From Falsiroseomonas sp041690465 (GTDB lineage Bacteria > Pseudomonadota > Alphaproteobacteria > Acetobacterales > Acetobacteraceae): 64,000 nucleotides of DNA. The stretch is taken from positions 1 to 64,000 of the forward strand of contig NZ_JAWLHG010000015.1 of the NCBI RefSeq assembly GCF_041690465.1. The letters are read 5' to 3'. This document shows positions 28,124 through 39,716 of the stretch, one piece after another; the first letter of the stretch is position 1, and every line of letters starts with the position of its first letter. Under the pieces are notes generated by a model. That model was given only the letters and a program-made list of their open reading frames with translations. It was not told the origin of the DNA and did no database searches. A program made the translations under genes and the position numbers.

Positions 28124-28744
28124 ATGCGGCGCTTCTACGGCTGGGCCACGCCCAATTCGCACCGCGTCGCGATCATGCTGGAGGAGCTCGGCCTGCCCTA
28201 CGAGGTGCGGCCGGTGAACATCCGTGCGCGCGAGCAGTTCGCGCCGGAGGTCCTCGCGCTCAACCCCTATGGCAAGGTGCCGATCCTGGTGGAGGACGAT
28301 GCGCCGCCTCTGTTCGAGAGCGGCGCGATCCTGCTGCACCTGGCCGAGACGCATCGCCGCTTCCTGCCGGACGCCGGCCCGGCGCGCGCCGAGACGCTGG
28401 CCTGGCTGATGCTGGCGCTGACCTCGCTCGGCCCCTTCACCGGCCAGGCGCATCACTGGACGGAGCTCGCGCCCGAGAAGCCGGAGGCGGCGCGGCGGCA
28501 CAGCATCGGGCTGGTGGAGCGCGTGTACCGCCTGCTCGATGCGCGGTTGGAAGGGCGGGATGTCCTCGCCGGCGATGCCTATTCGGTTGCCGACATCGCC
28601 GCCTATCCCTGGGTCGCGAAGCATGGCTGGGCGGAGATGCGGCTGGAGGAGTTCCCCAACCTCGCCCGCTGGTTCGCCGCCATTGGCGCGCGGCCGGCGG
28701 TGATGCGCGGCATGCGCGTGCCGGAAGGCGCGAGGCTGGAATAG
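28124..28744 (+). CDS. glutathione S-transferase family protein
   Basis: 206 aa. The thioredoxin-like N-terminal domain (MRRFYGWATPNSHRVAIMLEELGLPYE) has the GSH-contact blocks NPYGKVPILVED and LFESGAILLHLAE. The all-helical C-terminal domain includes the N-capping motif YSVADIAAYPW. The pattern is closest to YfcG/YghU-like disulfide-bond oxidoreductase GSTs. It follows DedA with a one-base gap, so the two are very likely translated together. Confidence 0.9.
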   Translation: MRRFYGWATPNSHRVAIMLEELGLPYEVRPVNIRAREQFAPEVLALNPYGKVPILVEDDAPPLFESGAILLHLAETHRRFLPDAGPARAETLAWLMLALTSLGPFTGQAHHWTELAPEKPEAARRHSIGLVERVYRLLDARLEGRDVLAGDAYSVADIAAYPWVAKHGWAEMRLEEFPNLARWFAAIGARPAVMRGMRVPEGARLE

Positions 28745-28868
28745 GCCGCGTCGCGATCGCGCGAACGCGACCGGAGGACGCCACCAGGGCGTTGCGGCGC
28801 CCTGCCCGAGAGGCGCACAGTCCCGGCAACCCATCATGTCCAGCAGTCCCTTTGGAACGGAGGACGGC

Positions 28869-30251
28869 ATGAGTGACGATGCGGTTGCGACCCTGAGGAC
28901 GATGCTGCGTGGAGAGGTCATCGGCCGGCGCGACCCCGGCTATGACGAGGCGCGCGCGCTCTACAACGGCATGTTCGACAAGCGCCCGCTGGCCGTGGCG
29001 CGATGCGCCGACGTCGCCGACGTCATCGCCGCGGTGAACCACGCCCGCGAGGCCGGGCTCGACATCGCGGTGCGCGGCGGCGGCCACAACGGGGCGGGCC
29101 TCGGCAGCGTGGACGACGGGCTGGTGATCGACCTGTCCCGCATGCGCGGGCTGCGCGTGGACCCGCAGGCGCGCACCGCGCGCGTGGAGGCCGGCTGCAC
29201 GCAGGGCGACGTGGACCACGCCACCCACGCCTTCGGCCTCGCCGTGCCGGCCGGCATCATCTCCACCACCGGGATCGCCGGGCTGACGCTGAGCGGCGGG
29301 CATGGCTATCTCTCGCGCAAATACGGGCTGACCATCGACAACCTGCTCGAGGCCGATGTCGTGCTCGCCGATGGCCGGATGGTCGTCGCCAGCCCGGAGC
29401 GGAACGAGGACCTGTTCTGGGCGCTGCGCGGCGGCGGCGGCAATTTCGGCGTCGTCACCAGCTTCCTCTTCCGCCTGCATCCGGTGAGCACCGTCTTTGC
29501 CGGCCCGATCGCCTGGGACCAGGCGCATGCGCGCGAGGTGATGCGCGCCTACCGCGACGCCCTGCCGAAGATGCCGGAGGAGCTCGGCGTCTTCCTCGGG
29601 CTGAAGACGGTGCCCTCCACGGCGCCCTTCCCGGAGCCGCTCTGGGGCAAGCGCATCTGCCTGCTGATGTGCTGCTACGCCGGCGAGGAGAGCGAGGGCC
29701 GCAAGGCGATGCAGCCGCTGCTGGAGCAACTGCCGGAGCCCTGGTTCAACTGGATGGGCGCCATGCCCTATCCCGCGCTGCAGGCCATGTTCGACCCGCT
29801 GATGCCGAAAGGAATGCAGTGGTACTGGCGCGGCGATTTCGTGCGCTCGCTCTCCGACGAGGCGATCGAGGCGCATCTCGACAGTGCGGCGCGCACGCCG
29901 AGCGAGCTGTCGCTGATGCATCTCTATCCGATCGACGGCGCGGTGCAGCGCGTAGCGAACGACGCGACGGCCTGGAACTGCCGCGACGCGACCTGGTCCA
30001 TGGTGATCGCGGGGATCGACCCGAACCCGCAGATGGCGGGGCAGGTCACGCGCTGGGCGAAGTCCTACTGGGATGCCGTGCACCCCTTCGACCTCGACGG
30101 CGCCTATACCAACTTCATGATGGAGGACGAAGGCGAGGCACGCGTCAGGGCCGCCTTCGGGGAGAACTACGGGCGGCTCGCCGAGGTGAAGAAGCGCTAC
30201 GACCCGGCGAACCTTTTCCACGTGAACCACAACATCCGCCCCGCGGCCTGA
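28869..30251 (+). CDS. FAD-binding (BBE-type) oxidoreductase
   Basis: 460-residue PCMH-fold flavoenzyme. RGGGHNGAGLG (near residue 75) contains the His that normally carries covalent FAD. GIAGLTLSGGHGYLSRKYGLTIDN follows; the Cys that gives bicovalent attachment in berberine-bridge enzymes is absent, so single attachment is predicted. The C-terminal YGRLAEVKKRYDPANLFHVNHNI is the BBE motif. GGAGG sits 7 bases before ATG 28869, preferred over the frame opening at 28836. The substrate is probably a carbohydrate or aromatic alcohol, by family only. Confidence 0.87.
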   Translation: MSDDAVATLRTMLRGEVIGRRDPGYDEARALYNGMFDKRPLAVARCADVADVIAAVNHAREAGLDIAVRGGGHNGAGLGSVDDGLVIDLSRMRGLRVDPQARTARVEAGCTQGDVDHATHAFGLAVPAGIISTTGIAGLTLSGGHGYLSRKYGLTIDNLLEADVVLADGRMVVASPERNEDLFWALRGGGGNFGVVTSFLFRLHPVSTVFAGPIAWDQAHAREVMRAYRDALPKMPEELGVFLGLKTVPSTAPFPEPLWGKRICLLMCCYAGEESEGRKAMQPLLEQLPEPWFNWMGAMPYPALQAMFDPLMPKGMQWYWRGDFVRSLSDEAIEAHLDSAARTPSELSLMHLYPIDGAVQRVANDATAWNCRDATWSMVIAGIDPNPQMAGQVTRWAKSYWDAVHPFDLDGAYTNFMMEDEGEARVRAAFGENYGRLAEVKKRYDPANLFHVNHNIRPAA

Positions 30252-30563
30252 GACGCCGCCGAGCAGGGCGCGCCCGTCAACAGCGACGACGGGCGCGCGG
30301 CGGGCGCCGCCGGCAGCAGCCCCGGGACGGCGCCGCGGCGGGCGAGGGCAATGGCTGCCATCCTCGTGGCTCCTTGCAGGCTGCGTGGCCCCTTGCCGCT
30401 TCGCCGGCACGGCGCGGGCGGTTACGGCACCCGCCACGGACGGGCCGGCCCCGCCTCATTTGCTGCTCCCGAAATGGTTTCTTGAGATACGGCGCAGAAT
30501 TGCTCACATTGTCTGGAGCGCACCGAACAAGGTGCGGTTTGGCTAGTGACGGAGCTGTGCAGA
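30252..30563. other. 312-bp region without a confident gene
   Basis: The first 200 bases are GC-rich with no coding signal I can support on either strand; a 76-codon minus frame (30277-30507) has Arg/Pro-rich shadow composition. From about 30455 the sequence becomes AT-richer, as expected for the promoter and leader of the next gene, and holds a small hairpin CGCACC-GAACAA-GGTGCG (30519-30536). No good -35/-10 pair is evident. Confidence 0.6.
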
Positions 30564-31229
30564 ATGCCGGTGAAATCTCGCAAATCGACCCTGCTGGTGC
30601 AGGGCGCCGCCAGCGAGGAGGTGAACGGGGCGCCAGTGGCCCTCCCCGATTTCTACTGCGTGCCGGCGGGGGACATCCTGGTGGGCCTCGGCTACGGCGT
30701 GCTGGCCAACGACACCGACCCGGACGGCGACCTGCTGCGGCCGCTGCTCGTCTCCGGCACGTCGAACGGGGCGCTCGACCTCGATCTGCTCGGCGGCTTC
30801 TCCTACGCGCCCGACAGGGGCTTCGCGGGAGTGGACAGCTTCGTCTACCAGGCCTTCGACGGCGAGCTGGCCTCTGCGCCGGTGACCGTGGAAATCGAGG
30901 TGCAGCGGCTCGAGGTGGTCGGCACGCAGGGCTACGACAGGCTCATCGGCACGGCGCATGCCGAGCTGTTCCGCCCGCTCGGCGGGGTGGTCGACACGCT
31001 GCGGCTCGGCGGCGGGATGGACATCATCGCCTTGGGCGACGAAACCGCGAACGGGCGGCGCGAGATCACGCGCATCCTCGATTTCGGGGCGGACGACATG
31101 CTGGACCTCGGCGGCGCCTCGATCGTCGCCTGGCGCGACACCGGCTCCTGGCTGGTGCTGCGGCTGGATGGCGATGGCGACATCGTCAGGCTGAAGGGCT
31201 TGGACTACGCCGACCTGATCCTGGCCTGA
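30564..31229 (+). CDS. cadherin-like (VCBS/tandem-95 type) repeat protein, likely secreted
   Basis: 221 aa with no N-terminal signal peptide. Residues 30-120 form one Ig-like repeat of the tandem-95 type, with GVLANDTDPDGDLL and GGFSYAPDRGFAGVDSFVYQAFDG as hallmarks. Residues 125-221 (GYDRLIGTAHAELFRPLGGVVDTLRLGGGMDIIALGD and following, summarised) look like a degenerate RTX-type terminal domain. Together these suggest a type I secretion substrate, although no exporter is nearby. The start is ATG 30564 (GGAG upstream) or GTG 30546. Confidence 0.72.
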   Translation: MPVKSRKSTLLVQGAASEEVNGAPVALPDFYCVPAGDILVGLGYGVLANDTDPDGDLLRPLLVSGTSNGALDLDLLGGFSYAPDRGFAGVDSFVYQAFDGELASAPVTVEIEVQRLEVVGTQGYDRLIGTAHAELFRPLGGVVDTLRLGGGMDIIALGDETANGRREITRILDFGADDMLDLGGASIVAWRDTGSWLVLRLDGDGDIVRLKGLDYADLILA

Positions 31230-31236
31230 CGGCGCC

Positions 31237-31309
31237 GCGCCTCCAGGCGGCGAACCTTCCTGCGCCGCCTGGCGGCGACCCTCCCGCGCCGTCAGGCGGC
31301 GACCTTGTA
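31237..31309. repeat. degenerate 24/25-bp tandem repeat, three copies
   Basis: Units at 31237-31261, 31262-31285 and 31286-31309 each begin GCGCC and continue with GGCGGCGA-CCT at the same spacing. The last unit overlaps the stop and final codons of the copper chaperone. It fills the space between two convergent genes. Confidence 0.65.
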
Positions 31310-31489
31310 GCCTTCCTCCTCGACCGCCGCGGCGACCTCGGCGCGCGGCAGGGTGGTGTCGGCGCGCACCAGGCCCTCGGCCAGCACGACCTCGACCTTC
31401 GCGGCGGGGTCCTTGGCGCGGATCGCCTCGGTCACCGCCTTCACGCAATGGCCGCAGGTCATGCCCGCAACCTTCAGTTCCATCGTCAT
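31292..31489 (-). CDS. copZ: CopZ-like heavy-metal-associated chaperone
   Basis: 65-residue HMA-domain protein. The metal site is GMTCGHCVKAV (CxxC at residues 12 and 15) with the ferredoxin-like ending EEEGYKVAA. It would carry Cu(I) to CopA. Its ATG overlaps the cueR stop by 4 bp, so it is the last gene of copA-cueR-copZ. Repeat-like sequence at the 3' end encodes its last residues. Confidence 0.93.
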   Translation of the reverse strand: MTMELKVAGMTCGHCVKAVTEAIRAKDPAAKVEVVLAEGLVRADTTLPRAEVAAAVEEEGYKVAA

Positions 31490-31878
31490 GCCGTCTTCCC
31501 TTCAAGCTCGGTGAGGATCGGGCAGTCTGGCCGATCGTCACCCGCGCAATGCTGCGCCAGATGCCGCAGGCTGCTCGCCATGGCGTTGAGCGACGCGGCC
31601 TTCGCCTCCAGCGCCTCGACATGGCCGAGGGCGAGGTGCTTCACCTCGGCGCTCGCCCGCGTGCGGTCGCGCCAGAGCGCGAGCAGCCTGCGGATGTCCT
31701 CGAGCGGGAAGGCCAGGTCGCGAGCATGGCGGATGAAGCGCAGCACGGCCACGTCCTGCGCGCCATAGCTGCGATAGCCGTTGGCACGGCGTTCCGCCTC
31801 GATCAGCCCGATCGCTTCGTAGTGCCGGATCATCTTCGCCGAGACGCCGGAACGCGCGGCCGCTTCGCCGATGGTCAT
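31486..31878 (-). CDS. cueR: MerR-family copper-responsive regulator (CueR type)
   Basis: 130 aa. The winged helix-turn-helix MTIGEAAARSGVSAKMIRHYEAIGLI is followed by the long dimerisation helix. The C-terminal metal loop HCAGDDRPDCPIL has Cys-x7-Cys, the monovalent-metal (Cu/Ag/Au) signature of CueR. It lies between copA and copZ, and the expected operator with 19-bp spacer is found at the copA promoter. ATG 31878 is 44 bp after copA ends. Confidence 0.93.
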   Translation of the reverse strand: MTIGEAAARSGVSAKMIRHYEAIGLIEAERRANGYRSYGAQDVAVLRFIRHARDLAFPLEDIRRLLALWRDRTRASAEVKHLALGHVEALEAKAASLNAMASSLRHLAQHCAGDDRPDCPILTELEGKTA

Positions 31879-31922
31879 GCCGCGTCCCGTCGGATGCGAT
31901 CCTGGCCTGCGGTGCTCGCCCG

Positions 31923-34364
<2,442 letters not shown>

Positions 34365-34371
34365 GTCCGGC

Positions 34372-34402
34372 AATATCGGGTTTCCCACAATGGGAAGGTC
34401 AA
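34372..34402 (-). promoter_or_regulatory. CueR-type copA promoter with 19-bp spacer and operator
   Basis: On the minus strand the -35 is TTGACC (34402-34397) and the -10 is GATATT (34377-34372), separated by exactly 19 bases. The spacer contains the dyad TTCCCA-TTG-TGGGAA (34396-34382). An over-long spacer with a central dyad is the hallmark of MerR-family promoters, and CueR is encoded in the operon. The expected start point falls within a base or two of the copA ATG at 34364. Confidence 0.9.
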
Positions 34403-34527
34403 CGCCCGATCCTGCGGCCTGATGCAACCCTGCCCTGCCCGGAAGGCGTGCACCTTGATCTGGCGCAGGTTCGCGAACGGAAGGTGGCCCCGTTGACGCG
34501 GCGAAGCGGGCCCGCGACATCACGGCC

Positions 34528-35541
34528 ATGCGAGCCACCCTGCTGCCCTCCCTGGCCCTGCTCCTCGGCCTGGCCCTGCCGCTGGCCGCCCAGACGCCGG
34601 CGCCGCCGGACGGGCCGGTGCGGATCGTCAACCGCACGGGGGCGCCGGCGACGGCGCTGCATGCGGTGCGCAGCGGGCGGACGGATTGGGGCTCGAACCT
34701 GCTGAACCGCGGGCCGCTGCCCTCCGGCTCGGCGTTCAACATGCGGGTGAACCCCGAAGCGGGTTGCCGCTTCGACATCCGTCTTGTGCTGGGCGACGGG
34801 CGGGAGAGCATCGCACGCGATCGCGACATCTGCGCCGAGCCGCGGGTGGAACTCGCCACCGCCGCCGCCCCGGCGCCGGCCGCGCCGGCGGTGGCGCAGG
34901 CACGGCCAAACCCGAATGCACGGCGGGTCTCCTCCGGGACCGGCTTCGTGGTGGCGCCGGACCGGGTGCTGACCAACCAGCATGTGGTGGCCGGCTGCGA
35001 CCGGATCATCGCCCGCACGCCGGATGGCCGCTGGCTGGCGGCGGTGCCGCCGGCGCGGGTGGATGCGGCGCTGGACCTCGCGGTGCTGAGCATCCCGGGC
35101 AATCCGGGCCCCGTGCTGCCGTTCCGCACCGCGCCGGCGGTGCGGCGCGGCGAGAGCGTGGTGGCCTATGGCTTCCCGCTGGCCGGGCTGCTCTCGGCCG
35201 ATCCGAAGCTGACGCGGGGCGAGATCAACGCCCTCGGCGGCATCCGCAACGACCAAGCCAACTTCCAGATCAGCGCGGAGGTGCAGCCCGGCAATTCCGG
35301 CGGCCCGCTGCTCGACATGCAGGGGAACGTGGTCGGGGTGGTGGTGGCGAAGCTCGACAGCAGCCGCGTGCAGAACGTGGACAACGTGAACTTCGCGGTG
35401 AAGGGCGAGGCCGCGCAGGCCTTCCTCGGCCGCGCCGGCGTGGCGTTCCGCGGCGCCGAGAGCCGTGGGCCGGACCGCAGCGCGGCAGATGTGGGCGAGG
35501 TCGCGCATCGCAGCACACTGATGATCCGCTGCGAGCGGTAG
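34528..35541 (+). CDS. secreted trypsin-like serine protease
   Basis: 337 aa. A signal peptide (MRATLLPSLALLLGLALPLAAQ) leads to a small beta domain (residues 30-90, VRIVNRTGAPATAL...), a Pro/Ala linker, and a chymotrypsin-fold domain. The triad is His in LTNQHVVAG, Asp in ALDLAVLSI and Ser in QPGNSGGPLLD. It lacks a PDZ domain, unlike DegP proteins. The periplasmic substrate is unknown. It is divergent from copA with 163 bp between. Confidence 0.88.
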   Translation: MRATLLPSLALLLGLALPLAAQTPAPPDGPVRIVNRTGAPATALHAVRSGRTDWGSNLLNRGPLPSGSAFNMRVNPEAGCRFDIRLVLGDGRESIARDRDICAEPRVELATAAAPAPAAPAVAQARPNPNARRVSSGTGFVVAPDRVLTNQHVVAGCDRIIARTPDGRWLAAVPPARVDAALDLAVLSIPGNPGPVLPFRTAPAVRRGESVVAYGFPLAGLLSADPKLTRGEINALGGIRNDQANFQISAEVQPGNSGGPLLDMQGNVVGVVVAKLDSSRVQNVDNVNFAVKGEAAQAFLGRAGVAFRGAESRGPDRSAADVGEVAHRSTLMIRCER

Positions 35542-35551
35542 GGCGGGCGCC

Positions 35552-38101
35552 TCAGGCCGCGGCCGGCCCGATGGCGGCGCGCAGGGCCGCCGCGAGCTCG
35601 ACCGGCGCCACGGGCTTGCGCAGCACTGCCGCCCCGGCCCCGCCGCTGCCCTCCGGCAATTCGCTGTAGCCGGTGGCGAAGACCACCGGCACGCCACGGC
35701 CGGCGAGCAGCGTCGCCAACGGGAAGCTCGGCTGGCCGCCGAGGTTGACGTCCAGCACCGCCGCGTCCAGGTGCCCGCCGCCCTCGGCCAGCGCCAGGGC
35801 CTGCGGCAGGGTACTGGCCGGGCCCACCACCTCGCAGCCGAGCGCGCGCAGCGTCTCGGCGGCATCGGTGGCGATCAGCGGCTCGTCCTCCGCCACCAGG
35901 ATGCGGAGGCCACGCAGGAACGCCGTGTCGGCCGGCGACAAGGCGGCTTTCCGCGGCGCCGCATCCGGCGGCTTCTCCGTCGCGGCCAGTCGGCTGGCGG
36001 GGATCGTCAGCTCGCAGCGCAGGCCGCTGCGCTCCCAGCCGAGCGCGACACTGCCGCCCAACTGCCCACGCACCGTCGCCTCGACCAGGCGCGAGCCGAA
36101 GCCCGGGCGTGATGGCGGACCCTGGATCTCCGGCCCCTGCCGCTCGGTCCAGCACAGGTGCAGCATGCCGCTCGCCGCATCCAGCCGCCAGACCAGCGTC
36201 ACCGTGCCGCCGGGCCGGGAGAGCGAGCCGTGCTTCGCCGCATTGGTGGCCAGCTCGTGCAGCACCATGGAGAGCGGCTGCACCGCCTCCGCCCGCAGCC
36301 GCAGCGACGGCCCTTCGAGCCGCACCTGGCCAGCCTCGACATGGGCCGCCAGCTCCTCGGCGGCGATGTCGCGCAGCGAGGCGCCCTCCCAGCGGTCCGC
36401 GGCGAGCAGTTCATGCGCGCGCGCCAGCGCCCGCACCCGCCCCTCGACGGCGGCGGCGAAGCTGATCGCATCCGGCGCCCGGGTCAGCCGCACCACGGAC
36501 TGCACGACGGCGAGCGCATTCTTGGCGCGGTGGTCCACTTCGCGCATCAGCAGCCGCTGCCGCTCCTCATCCGCCTTGCGCTCGGTGATGTCGAACATCA
36601 CGCCGACGAAGCGGCCCGGCTCGCCGGCGGCCGGCCGGATGAAGCGGCCATAGGATTCCATCCAGCGAAGGCTGCCGTCATCGGCACGGCGGATGCGGTA
36701 GGTCACGTGGAACAGCGCGCCCTGCCGCTCCGCTTCGGCCCAGGCGGCATCCAGATGCGGCAGGTCGTCGGGATGCACCCGCGCGCGCCACATCTCGATC
36801 GTGGCCTCCTCGGGGGCGTCGGGATCGTGGCCGAGCATGAGGAAATGGTGGCGCGACCAGACCAGGCGGCCAGTGGCGGCATCGAGGTCCCAGGTGGCCA
36901 TGCCGGTGCCCTCCACGGCCAGGCGCAGCCGTTCCTCGCCGGCGCGCGCCGCCGCGGCGCGCTCGCGCAGTGCCGCGTCGGCGGCGACGAAGCCGCGCCG
37001 CAGCGCCTCGAACTCGACGACGGAGGAGGGCGCGGCGGAGGGCGCGGGCGGTGCCTGGCCGGGGGCGGCGGCGGCCACCGCTTCGGCATCGGCGGCCAGG
37101 GCGGAGAGGGGGCGCAGCAGCCTGTGCCCGAGCCACATCGCCATGGCCATGCCGAGCGCCAGGACCAGCGCGCCGCCGAGCGCCAGCGCAAGCAGCGGCC
37201 GCTGCCAGCTCGCATCGTAGGCGGCGCGCGATTCCGCGACCGCCACGGTCCAGCCGGGCGCCGACGGCACGCGCGCGAAGCCGAGCACGGCCTGCTCGCC
37301 TTCGAGGGTGGGGCCGTGCAGGAAGCCGCTGCCGCGCCCCGCCATCGCCGGGCCGTACCACGCCGGCGCCGGCGTTCCGACGAAGCGCTGGTGGTCGCGC
37401 GAGCGGGCGGCGACGTTGCCGCGGCTGTCGGTCACCGCGGCGAGGGCGCCTTCGGGCAGGTGCTGCGGGCGCAGCACATCGGCCAGCCGTGCCGGGTCCA
37501 GCGCCATGCCGAGCGCGCGGATCACCCGGCCGTCCCGGATCACCGGCACGAAGAGGAACGCAACGTCCCTGTCCAGCGCGGCGCCGCGGGCCACCCCGCC
37601 GAGCGCCGGCCGCCCGGTCGCGAAGACCCGCGGCAGCGGCGCCTCCTGCGGCGGCAGGCGCAGCCCGGAGGGGAGTGGCACGCCGGGCGGCAGGGCCGTG
37701 TGCAGCAGGCTGCGGTACTCGGGCGGAGGGCCGATCAGCCTGATGGAACTGCCGAGCGCCTCGGCGATGGCGCGGGCGCGCTCCGCAAACACGTCGAGGT
37801 CCGCCTCCGTCGCTTCGGCGTCCAGCAGGCGGGCGGTGGCGAGGCCGGTCAGCGTGGCCTCGTAGATCGCGATCTCCCGGTCCACCGCCTGCGCCAGGGC
37901 GCGCGCGGTGTCCTCCAGCCGGCGCTCGAAGGCGGCACGGTAGGCCAGCACGGCCTGCCCAGTGCTCGCCGCGCCCAGGCCGAGCGCGGGCAGCACCAGC
38001 GCAAGGGCCAGCAGCAGGAGGAAGCCACGCAGTCGTCGCATGCGCCTGGCGGGCGGCGGAGAAGCCGGGGCGTCGGCACGAGGCGCGGAAGTGTCTGACA
38101 T
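35552..38101 (-). CDS. HWE-family hybrid sensor kinase with Cache, PAS and receiver domains
   Basis: 849 aa. A transmembrane helix near residues 25-45, an extracellular Cache-like sensor of about 250 residues and a second helix precede a PAS fold (MATWDLDAATGRLVWS...). The HWE kinase core has phospho-acceptor VDHRAKNALAVVQS, the N box LHELATNAAKHGSLS and the WxE signature CWTERQGP. The C-terminal receiver has Asp in AAVLDVNLGG and Lys in VLRKPVAP. HWE kinases are frequent in Alphaproteobacteria, often tied to light or general stress signalling. ATG 38101 precedes the first helix with AGGGG nearby. Confidence 0.9.
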   Translation of the reverse strand: MSDTSAPRADAPASPPPARRMRRLRGFLLLLALALVLPALGLGAASTGQAVLAYRAAFERRLEDTARALAQAVDREIAIYEATLTGLATARLLDAEATEADLDVFAERARAIAEALGSSIRLIGPPPEYRSLLHTALPPGVPLPSGLRLPPQEAPLPRVFATGRPALGGVARGAALDRDVAFLFVPVIRDGRVIRALGMALDPARLADVLRPQHLPEGALAAVTDSRGNVAARSRDHQRFVGTPAPAWYGPAMAGRGSGFLHGPTLEGEQAVLGFARVPSAPGWTVAVAESRAAYDASWQRPLLALALGGALVLALGMAMAMWLGHRLLRPLSALAADAEAVAAAAPGQAPPAPSAAPSSVVEFEALRRGFVAADAALRERAAAARAGEERLRLAVEGTGMATWDLDAATGRLVWSRHHFLMLGHDPDAPEEATIEMWRARVHPDDLPHLDAAWAEAERQGALFHVTYRIRRADDGSLRWMESYGRFIRPAAGEPGRFVGVMFDITERKADEERQRLLMREVDHRAKNALAVVQSVVRLTRAPDAISFAAAVEGRVRALARAHELLAADRWEGASLRDIAAEELAAHVEAGQVRLEGPSLRLRAEAVQPLSMVLHELATNAAKHGSLSRPGGTVTLVWRLDAASGMLHLCWTERQGPEIQGPPSRPGFGSRLVEATVRGQLGGSVALGWERSGLRCELTIPASRLAATEKPPDAAPRKAALSPADTAFLRGLRILVAEDEPLIATDAAETLRALGCEVVGPASTLPQALALAEGGGHLDAAVLDVNLGGQPSFPLATLLAGRGVPVVFATGYSELPEGSGGAGAAVLRKPVAPVELAAALRAAIGPAAA

Positions 38102-38184
38102 GCCCCTGACACAGTGTGAAGGTGCGGTGGTAGAACCCACCTTGGCCCAGCACAACCTGACCGCCAGGGTTGATGCGACGCCGA

Positions 38185-38237
38185 CGCGAGCCGGGCGGGC
38201 AACGGCCGCGCTGGCGGCCATGCCCGCGCGGCTCGCG
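38185..38237 (-). terminator. 53-nt extended hairpin after ahcY
   Basis: Nested pairing: CGCGAGCCG (38185-38193) with CGGCTCGCG (38229-38237), one G/G mismatch, GCGGGC (38195-38200) with GCCCGC (38222-38227), a small internal loop, then GGCCGC-GCTG-GCGGCC (38204-38219). Twenty-one base pairs in 53 bases, starting 6 bases beyond the ahcY stop. It has no U run, so it may be a stable 3' end or a repeat-type hairpin. Confidence 0.6.
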
Positions 38238-38243
38238 CAGCCG

Positions 38244-39641
38244 TCAGTAGCGGTACTGGTCTGCCTTGAACGGCCCCTGTTCGCTCACGCCGATATACCC
38301 GGCCTGCTGCTCCGTCAGCTTCGTCAGCGTCGCGCCGACCTTGGCCAGGTGCAGCGCCGCGACCTTCTCGTCGAGGTGCTTGGGCAGGGTGTAGACCTTC
38401 TTCTCGTACTTCCCCGGGTTGGTCCAAAGCTCGATCTGGGCCAGCGTCTGGTTGGTGAAGGACGCCGACATCACGAAGCTCGGATGGCCGGTGGCGTTGC
38501 CGAGGTTCACCAGGCGGCCTTCGGACAGCAGGATGATCCGCTTGCCGTTCGGGAACTCGATCTCGTCCACCTGCGGCTTGACGTTGTCCCACTTGAAGTT
38601 GCGCAGGCCGGCGACCTGGATCTCGCTGTCGAAGTGGCCGATGTTGCACACGATCGCGCGGTGTTTCATCGCGCGCATGTGGTCCACGGTGATCACGTCC
38701 ACATTGCCCGTGGCGGTGACGAAGATGTCGGCGCGCGGGGCGGCCTGCTCCATCGTCACCACCTCGTAGCCTTCCATCGCCGCCTGCAGCGCGCAGATCG
38801 GGTCGATCTCGCTGATCATCACGCGGCAGCCGGCGTTGCGCAGGCTGGCGGCGCTGCCCTTGCCGACGTCGCCGAAGCCGCAGACCATCGCGATCTTGCC
38901 GGCCATCATCACGTCGGTGCCGCGGCGGATCGCGTCCACCAGCGATTCACGGCAGCCATAGAGGTTGTCGAACTTCGACTTGGTGACGCTGTCGTTGACG
39001 TTGATCGCCGGGAACAGCAGGCGGCCTTCCTTCGCCATCACGTAGAGGCGATGCACGCCCGTCGTCGTCTCCTCGGAGACGCCGACGATGTTCTTCGCCA
39101 ACTGCGCGAACCAGCCCGGCTTGGTCTTCACGCAATCCTTGATGAGGGCGAAGAAGACCTCTTCCTCCTCGTTGGTGGGCTTGTCGAGGAAGGCCACGTC
39201 GCCCTGCTCGGCGCGCAGGCCGTAATGGACCAGCAGCGTCATGTCGCCGCCATCGTCGAGCAGCACGTTCGGCGTGCCGCCATCGCCCCATTCCAGGGTG
39301 CGCTTCACGTACTGCCAGTATTCCGGCAGCGTCTCGCCCTTCACGGCGAAGACCGGCGTGCCGGTGGCGGCGATCGCCGCGGCGGCGTGGTCCTGCGTGC
39401 TGAAGATGTTGCAGGACGACCAGCGGACATCGGCGCCGAGCGACTTCAGCGTCTCGATCAGCACGGCGGTCTGGATGGTCATGTGCAGGCAGCCGGCGAC
39501 GCGCGCGCCCTTCAGCGGCTGCGCGTTGCCGTATTCGGCGCGCACCGCCATCAGGCCGGGCATCTCGTCCTCGGCCATCGAGATCTCCTTGCGGCCCCAA
39601 CCGGCCAGGGAGAGGTCCTTCACGACGTAGTCGGCGGCCAT
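38244..39641 (-). CDS. ahcY: adenosylhomocysteinase
   Basis: 465-residue NAD-dependent enzyme that hydrolyses S-adenosylhomocysteine in the methyl cycle. Conserved blocks are GCLHMTIQTAVLIETL, SSCNIFSTQDHAAAAI, DNLYGCRESLVDAI, and the NAD site VCGFGDVGKGSA. NIGHFDSEI and the terminal KADQYRY are also present. ATG 39641 matches the family start (MAADYVVKDLSLA). A SahR-like operator lies 76 bases upstream. It is divergent from the EEP gene. Confidence 0.97.
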   Translation of the reverse strand: MAADYVVKDLSLAGWGRKEISMAEDEMPGLMAVRAEYGNAQPLKGARVAGCLHMTIQTAVLIETLKSLGADVRWSSCNIFSTQDHAAAAIAATGTPVFAVKGETLPEYWQYVKRTLEWGDGGTPNVLLDDGGDMTLLVHYGLRAEQGDVAFLDKPTNEEEEVFFALIKDCVKTKPGWFAQLAKNIVGVSEETTTGVHRLYVMAKEGRLLFPAINVNDSVTKSKFDNLYGCRESLVDAIRRGTDVMMAGKIAMVCGFGDVGKGSAASLRNAGCRVMISEIDPICALQAAMEGYEVVTMEQAAPRADIFVTATGNVDVITVDHMRAMKHRAIVCNIGHFDSEIQVAGLRNFKWDNVKPQVDEIEFPNGKRIILLSEGRLVNLGNATGHPSFVMSASFTNQTLAQIELWTNPGKYEKKVYTLPKHLDEKVAALHLAKVGATLTKLTEQQAGYIGVSEQGPFKADQYRY

Positions 39642-39716
39642 GGCACTTTCACCCGTTTGCTGAACGGAGGGCGCGTAGCACGGGGGAGGGGGCCGGCCAA
39701 GGGCGTAGCCCCTAGG

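Noticed and set aside
30277..30507. 76-codon minus-strand ORF between the BBE and cadherin-like genes
   Set aside because: Arg/Pro-rich, no ribosome-binding site, no resemblance to any protein.
29003..31768. 921-codon plus-strand frame overlapping the BBE flavoenzyme
   Set aside because: Out-of-frame shadow rich in Arg and Ala; the BBE and cadherin-like genes in other frames explain the region.
39642..39716. SAH or SAM riboswitch in the ahcY leader
   Set aside because: No convincing paired core could be drawn; the upstream palindrome fits a protein operator better.
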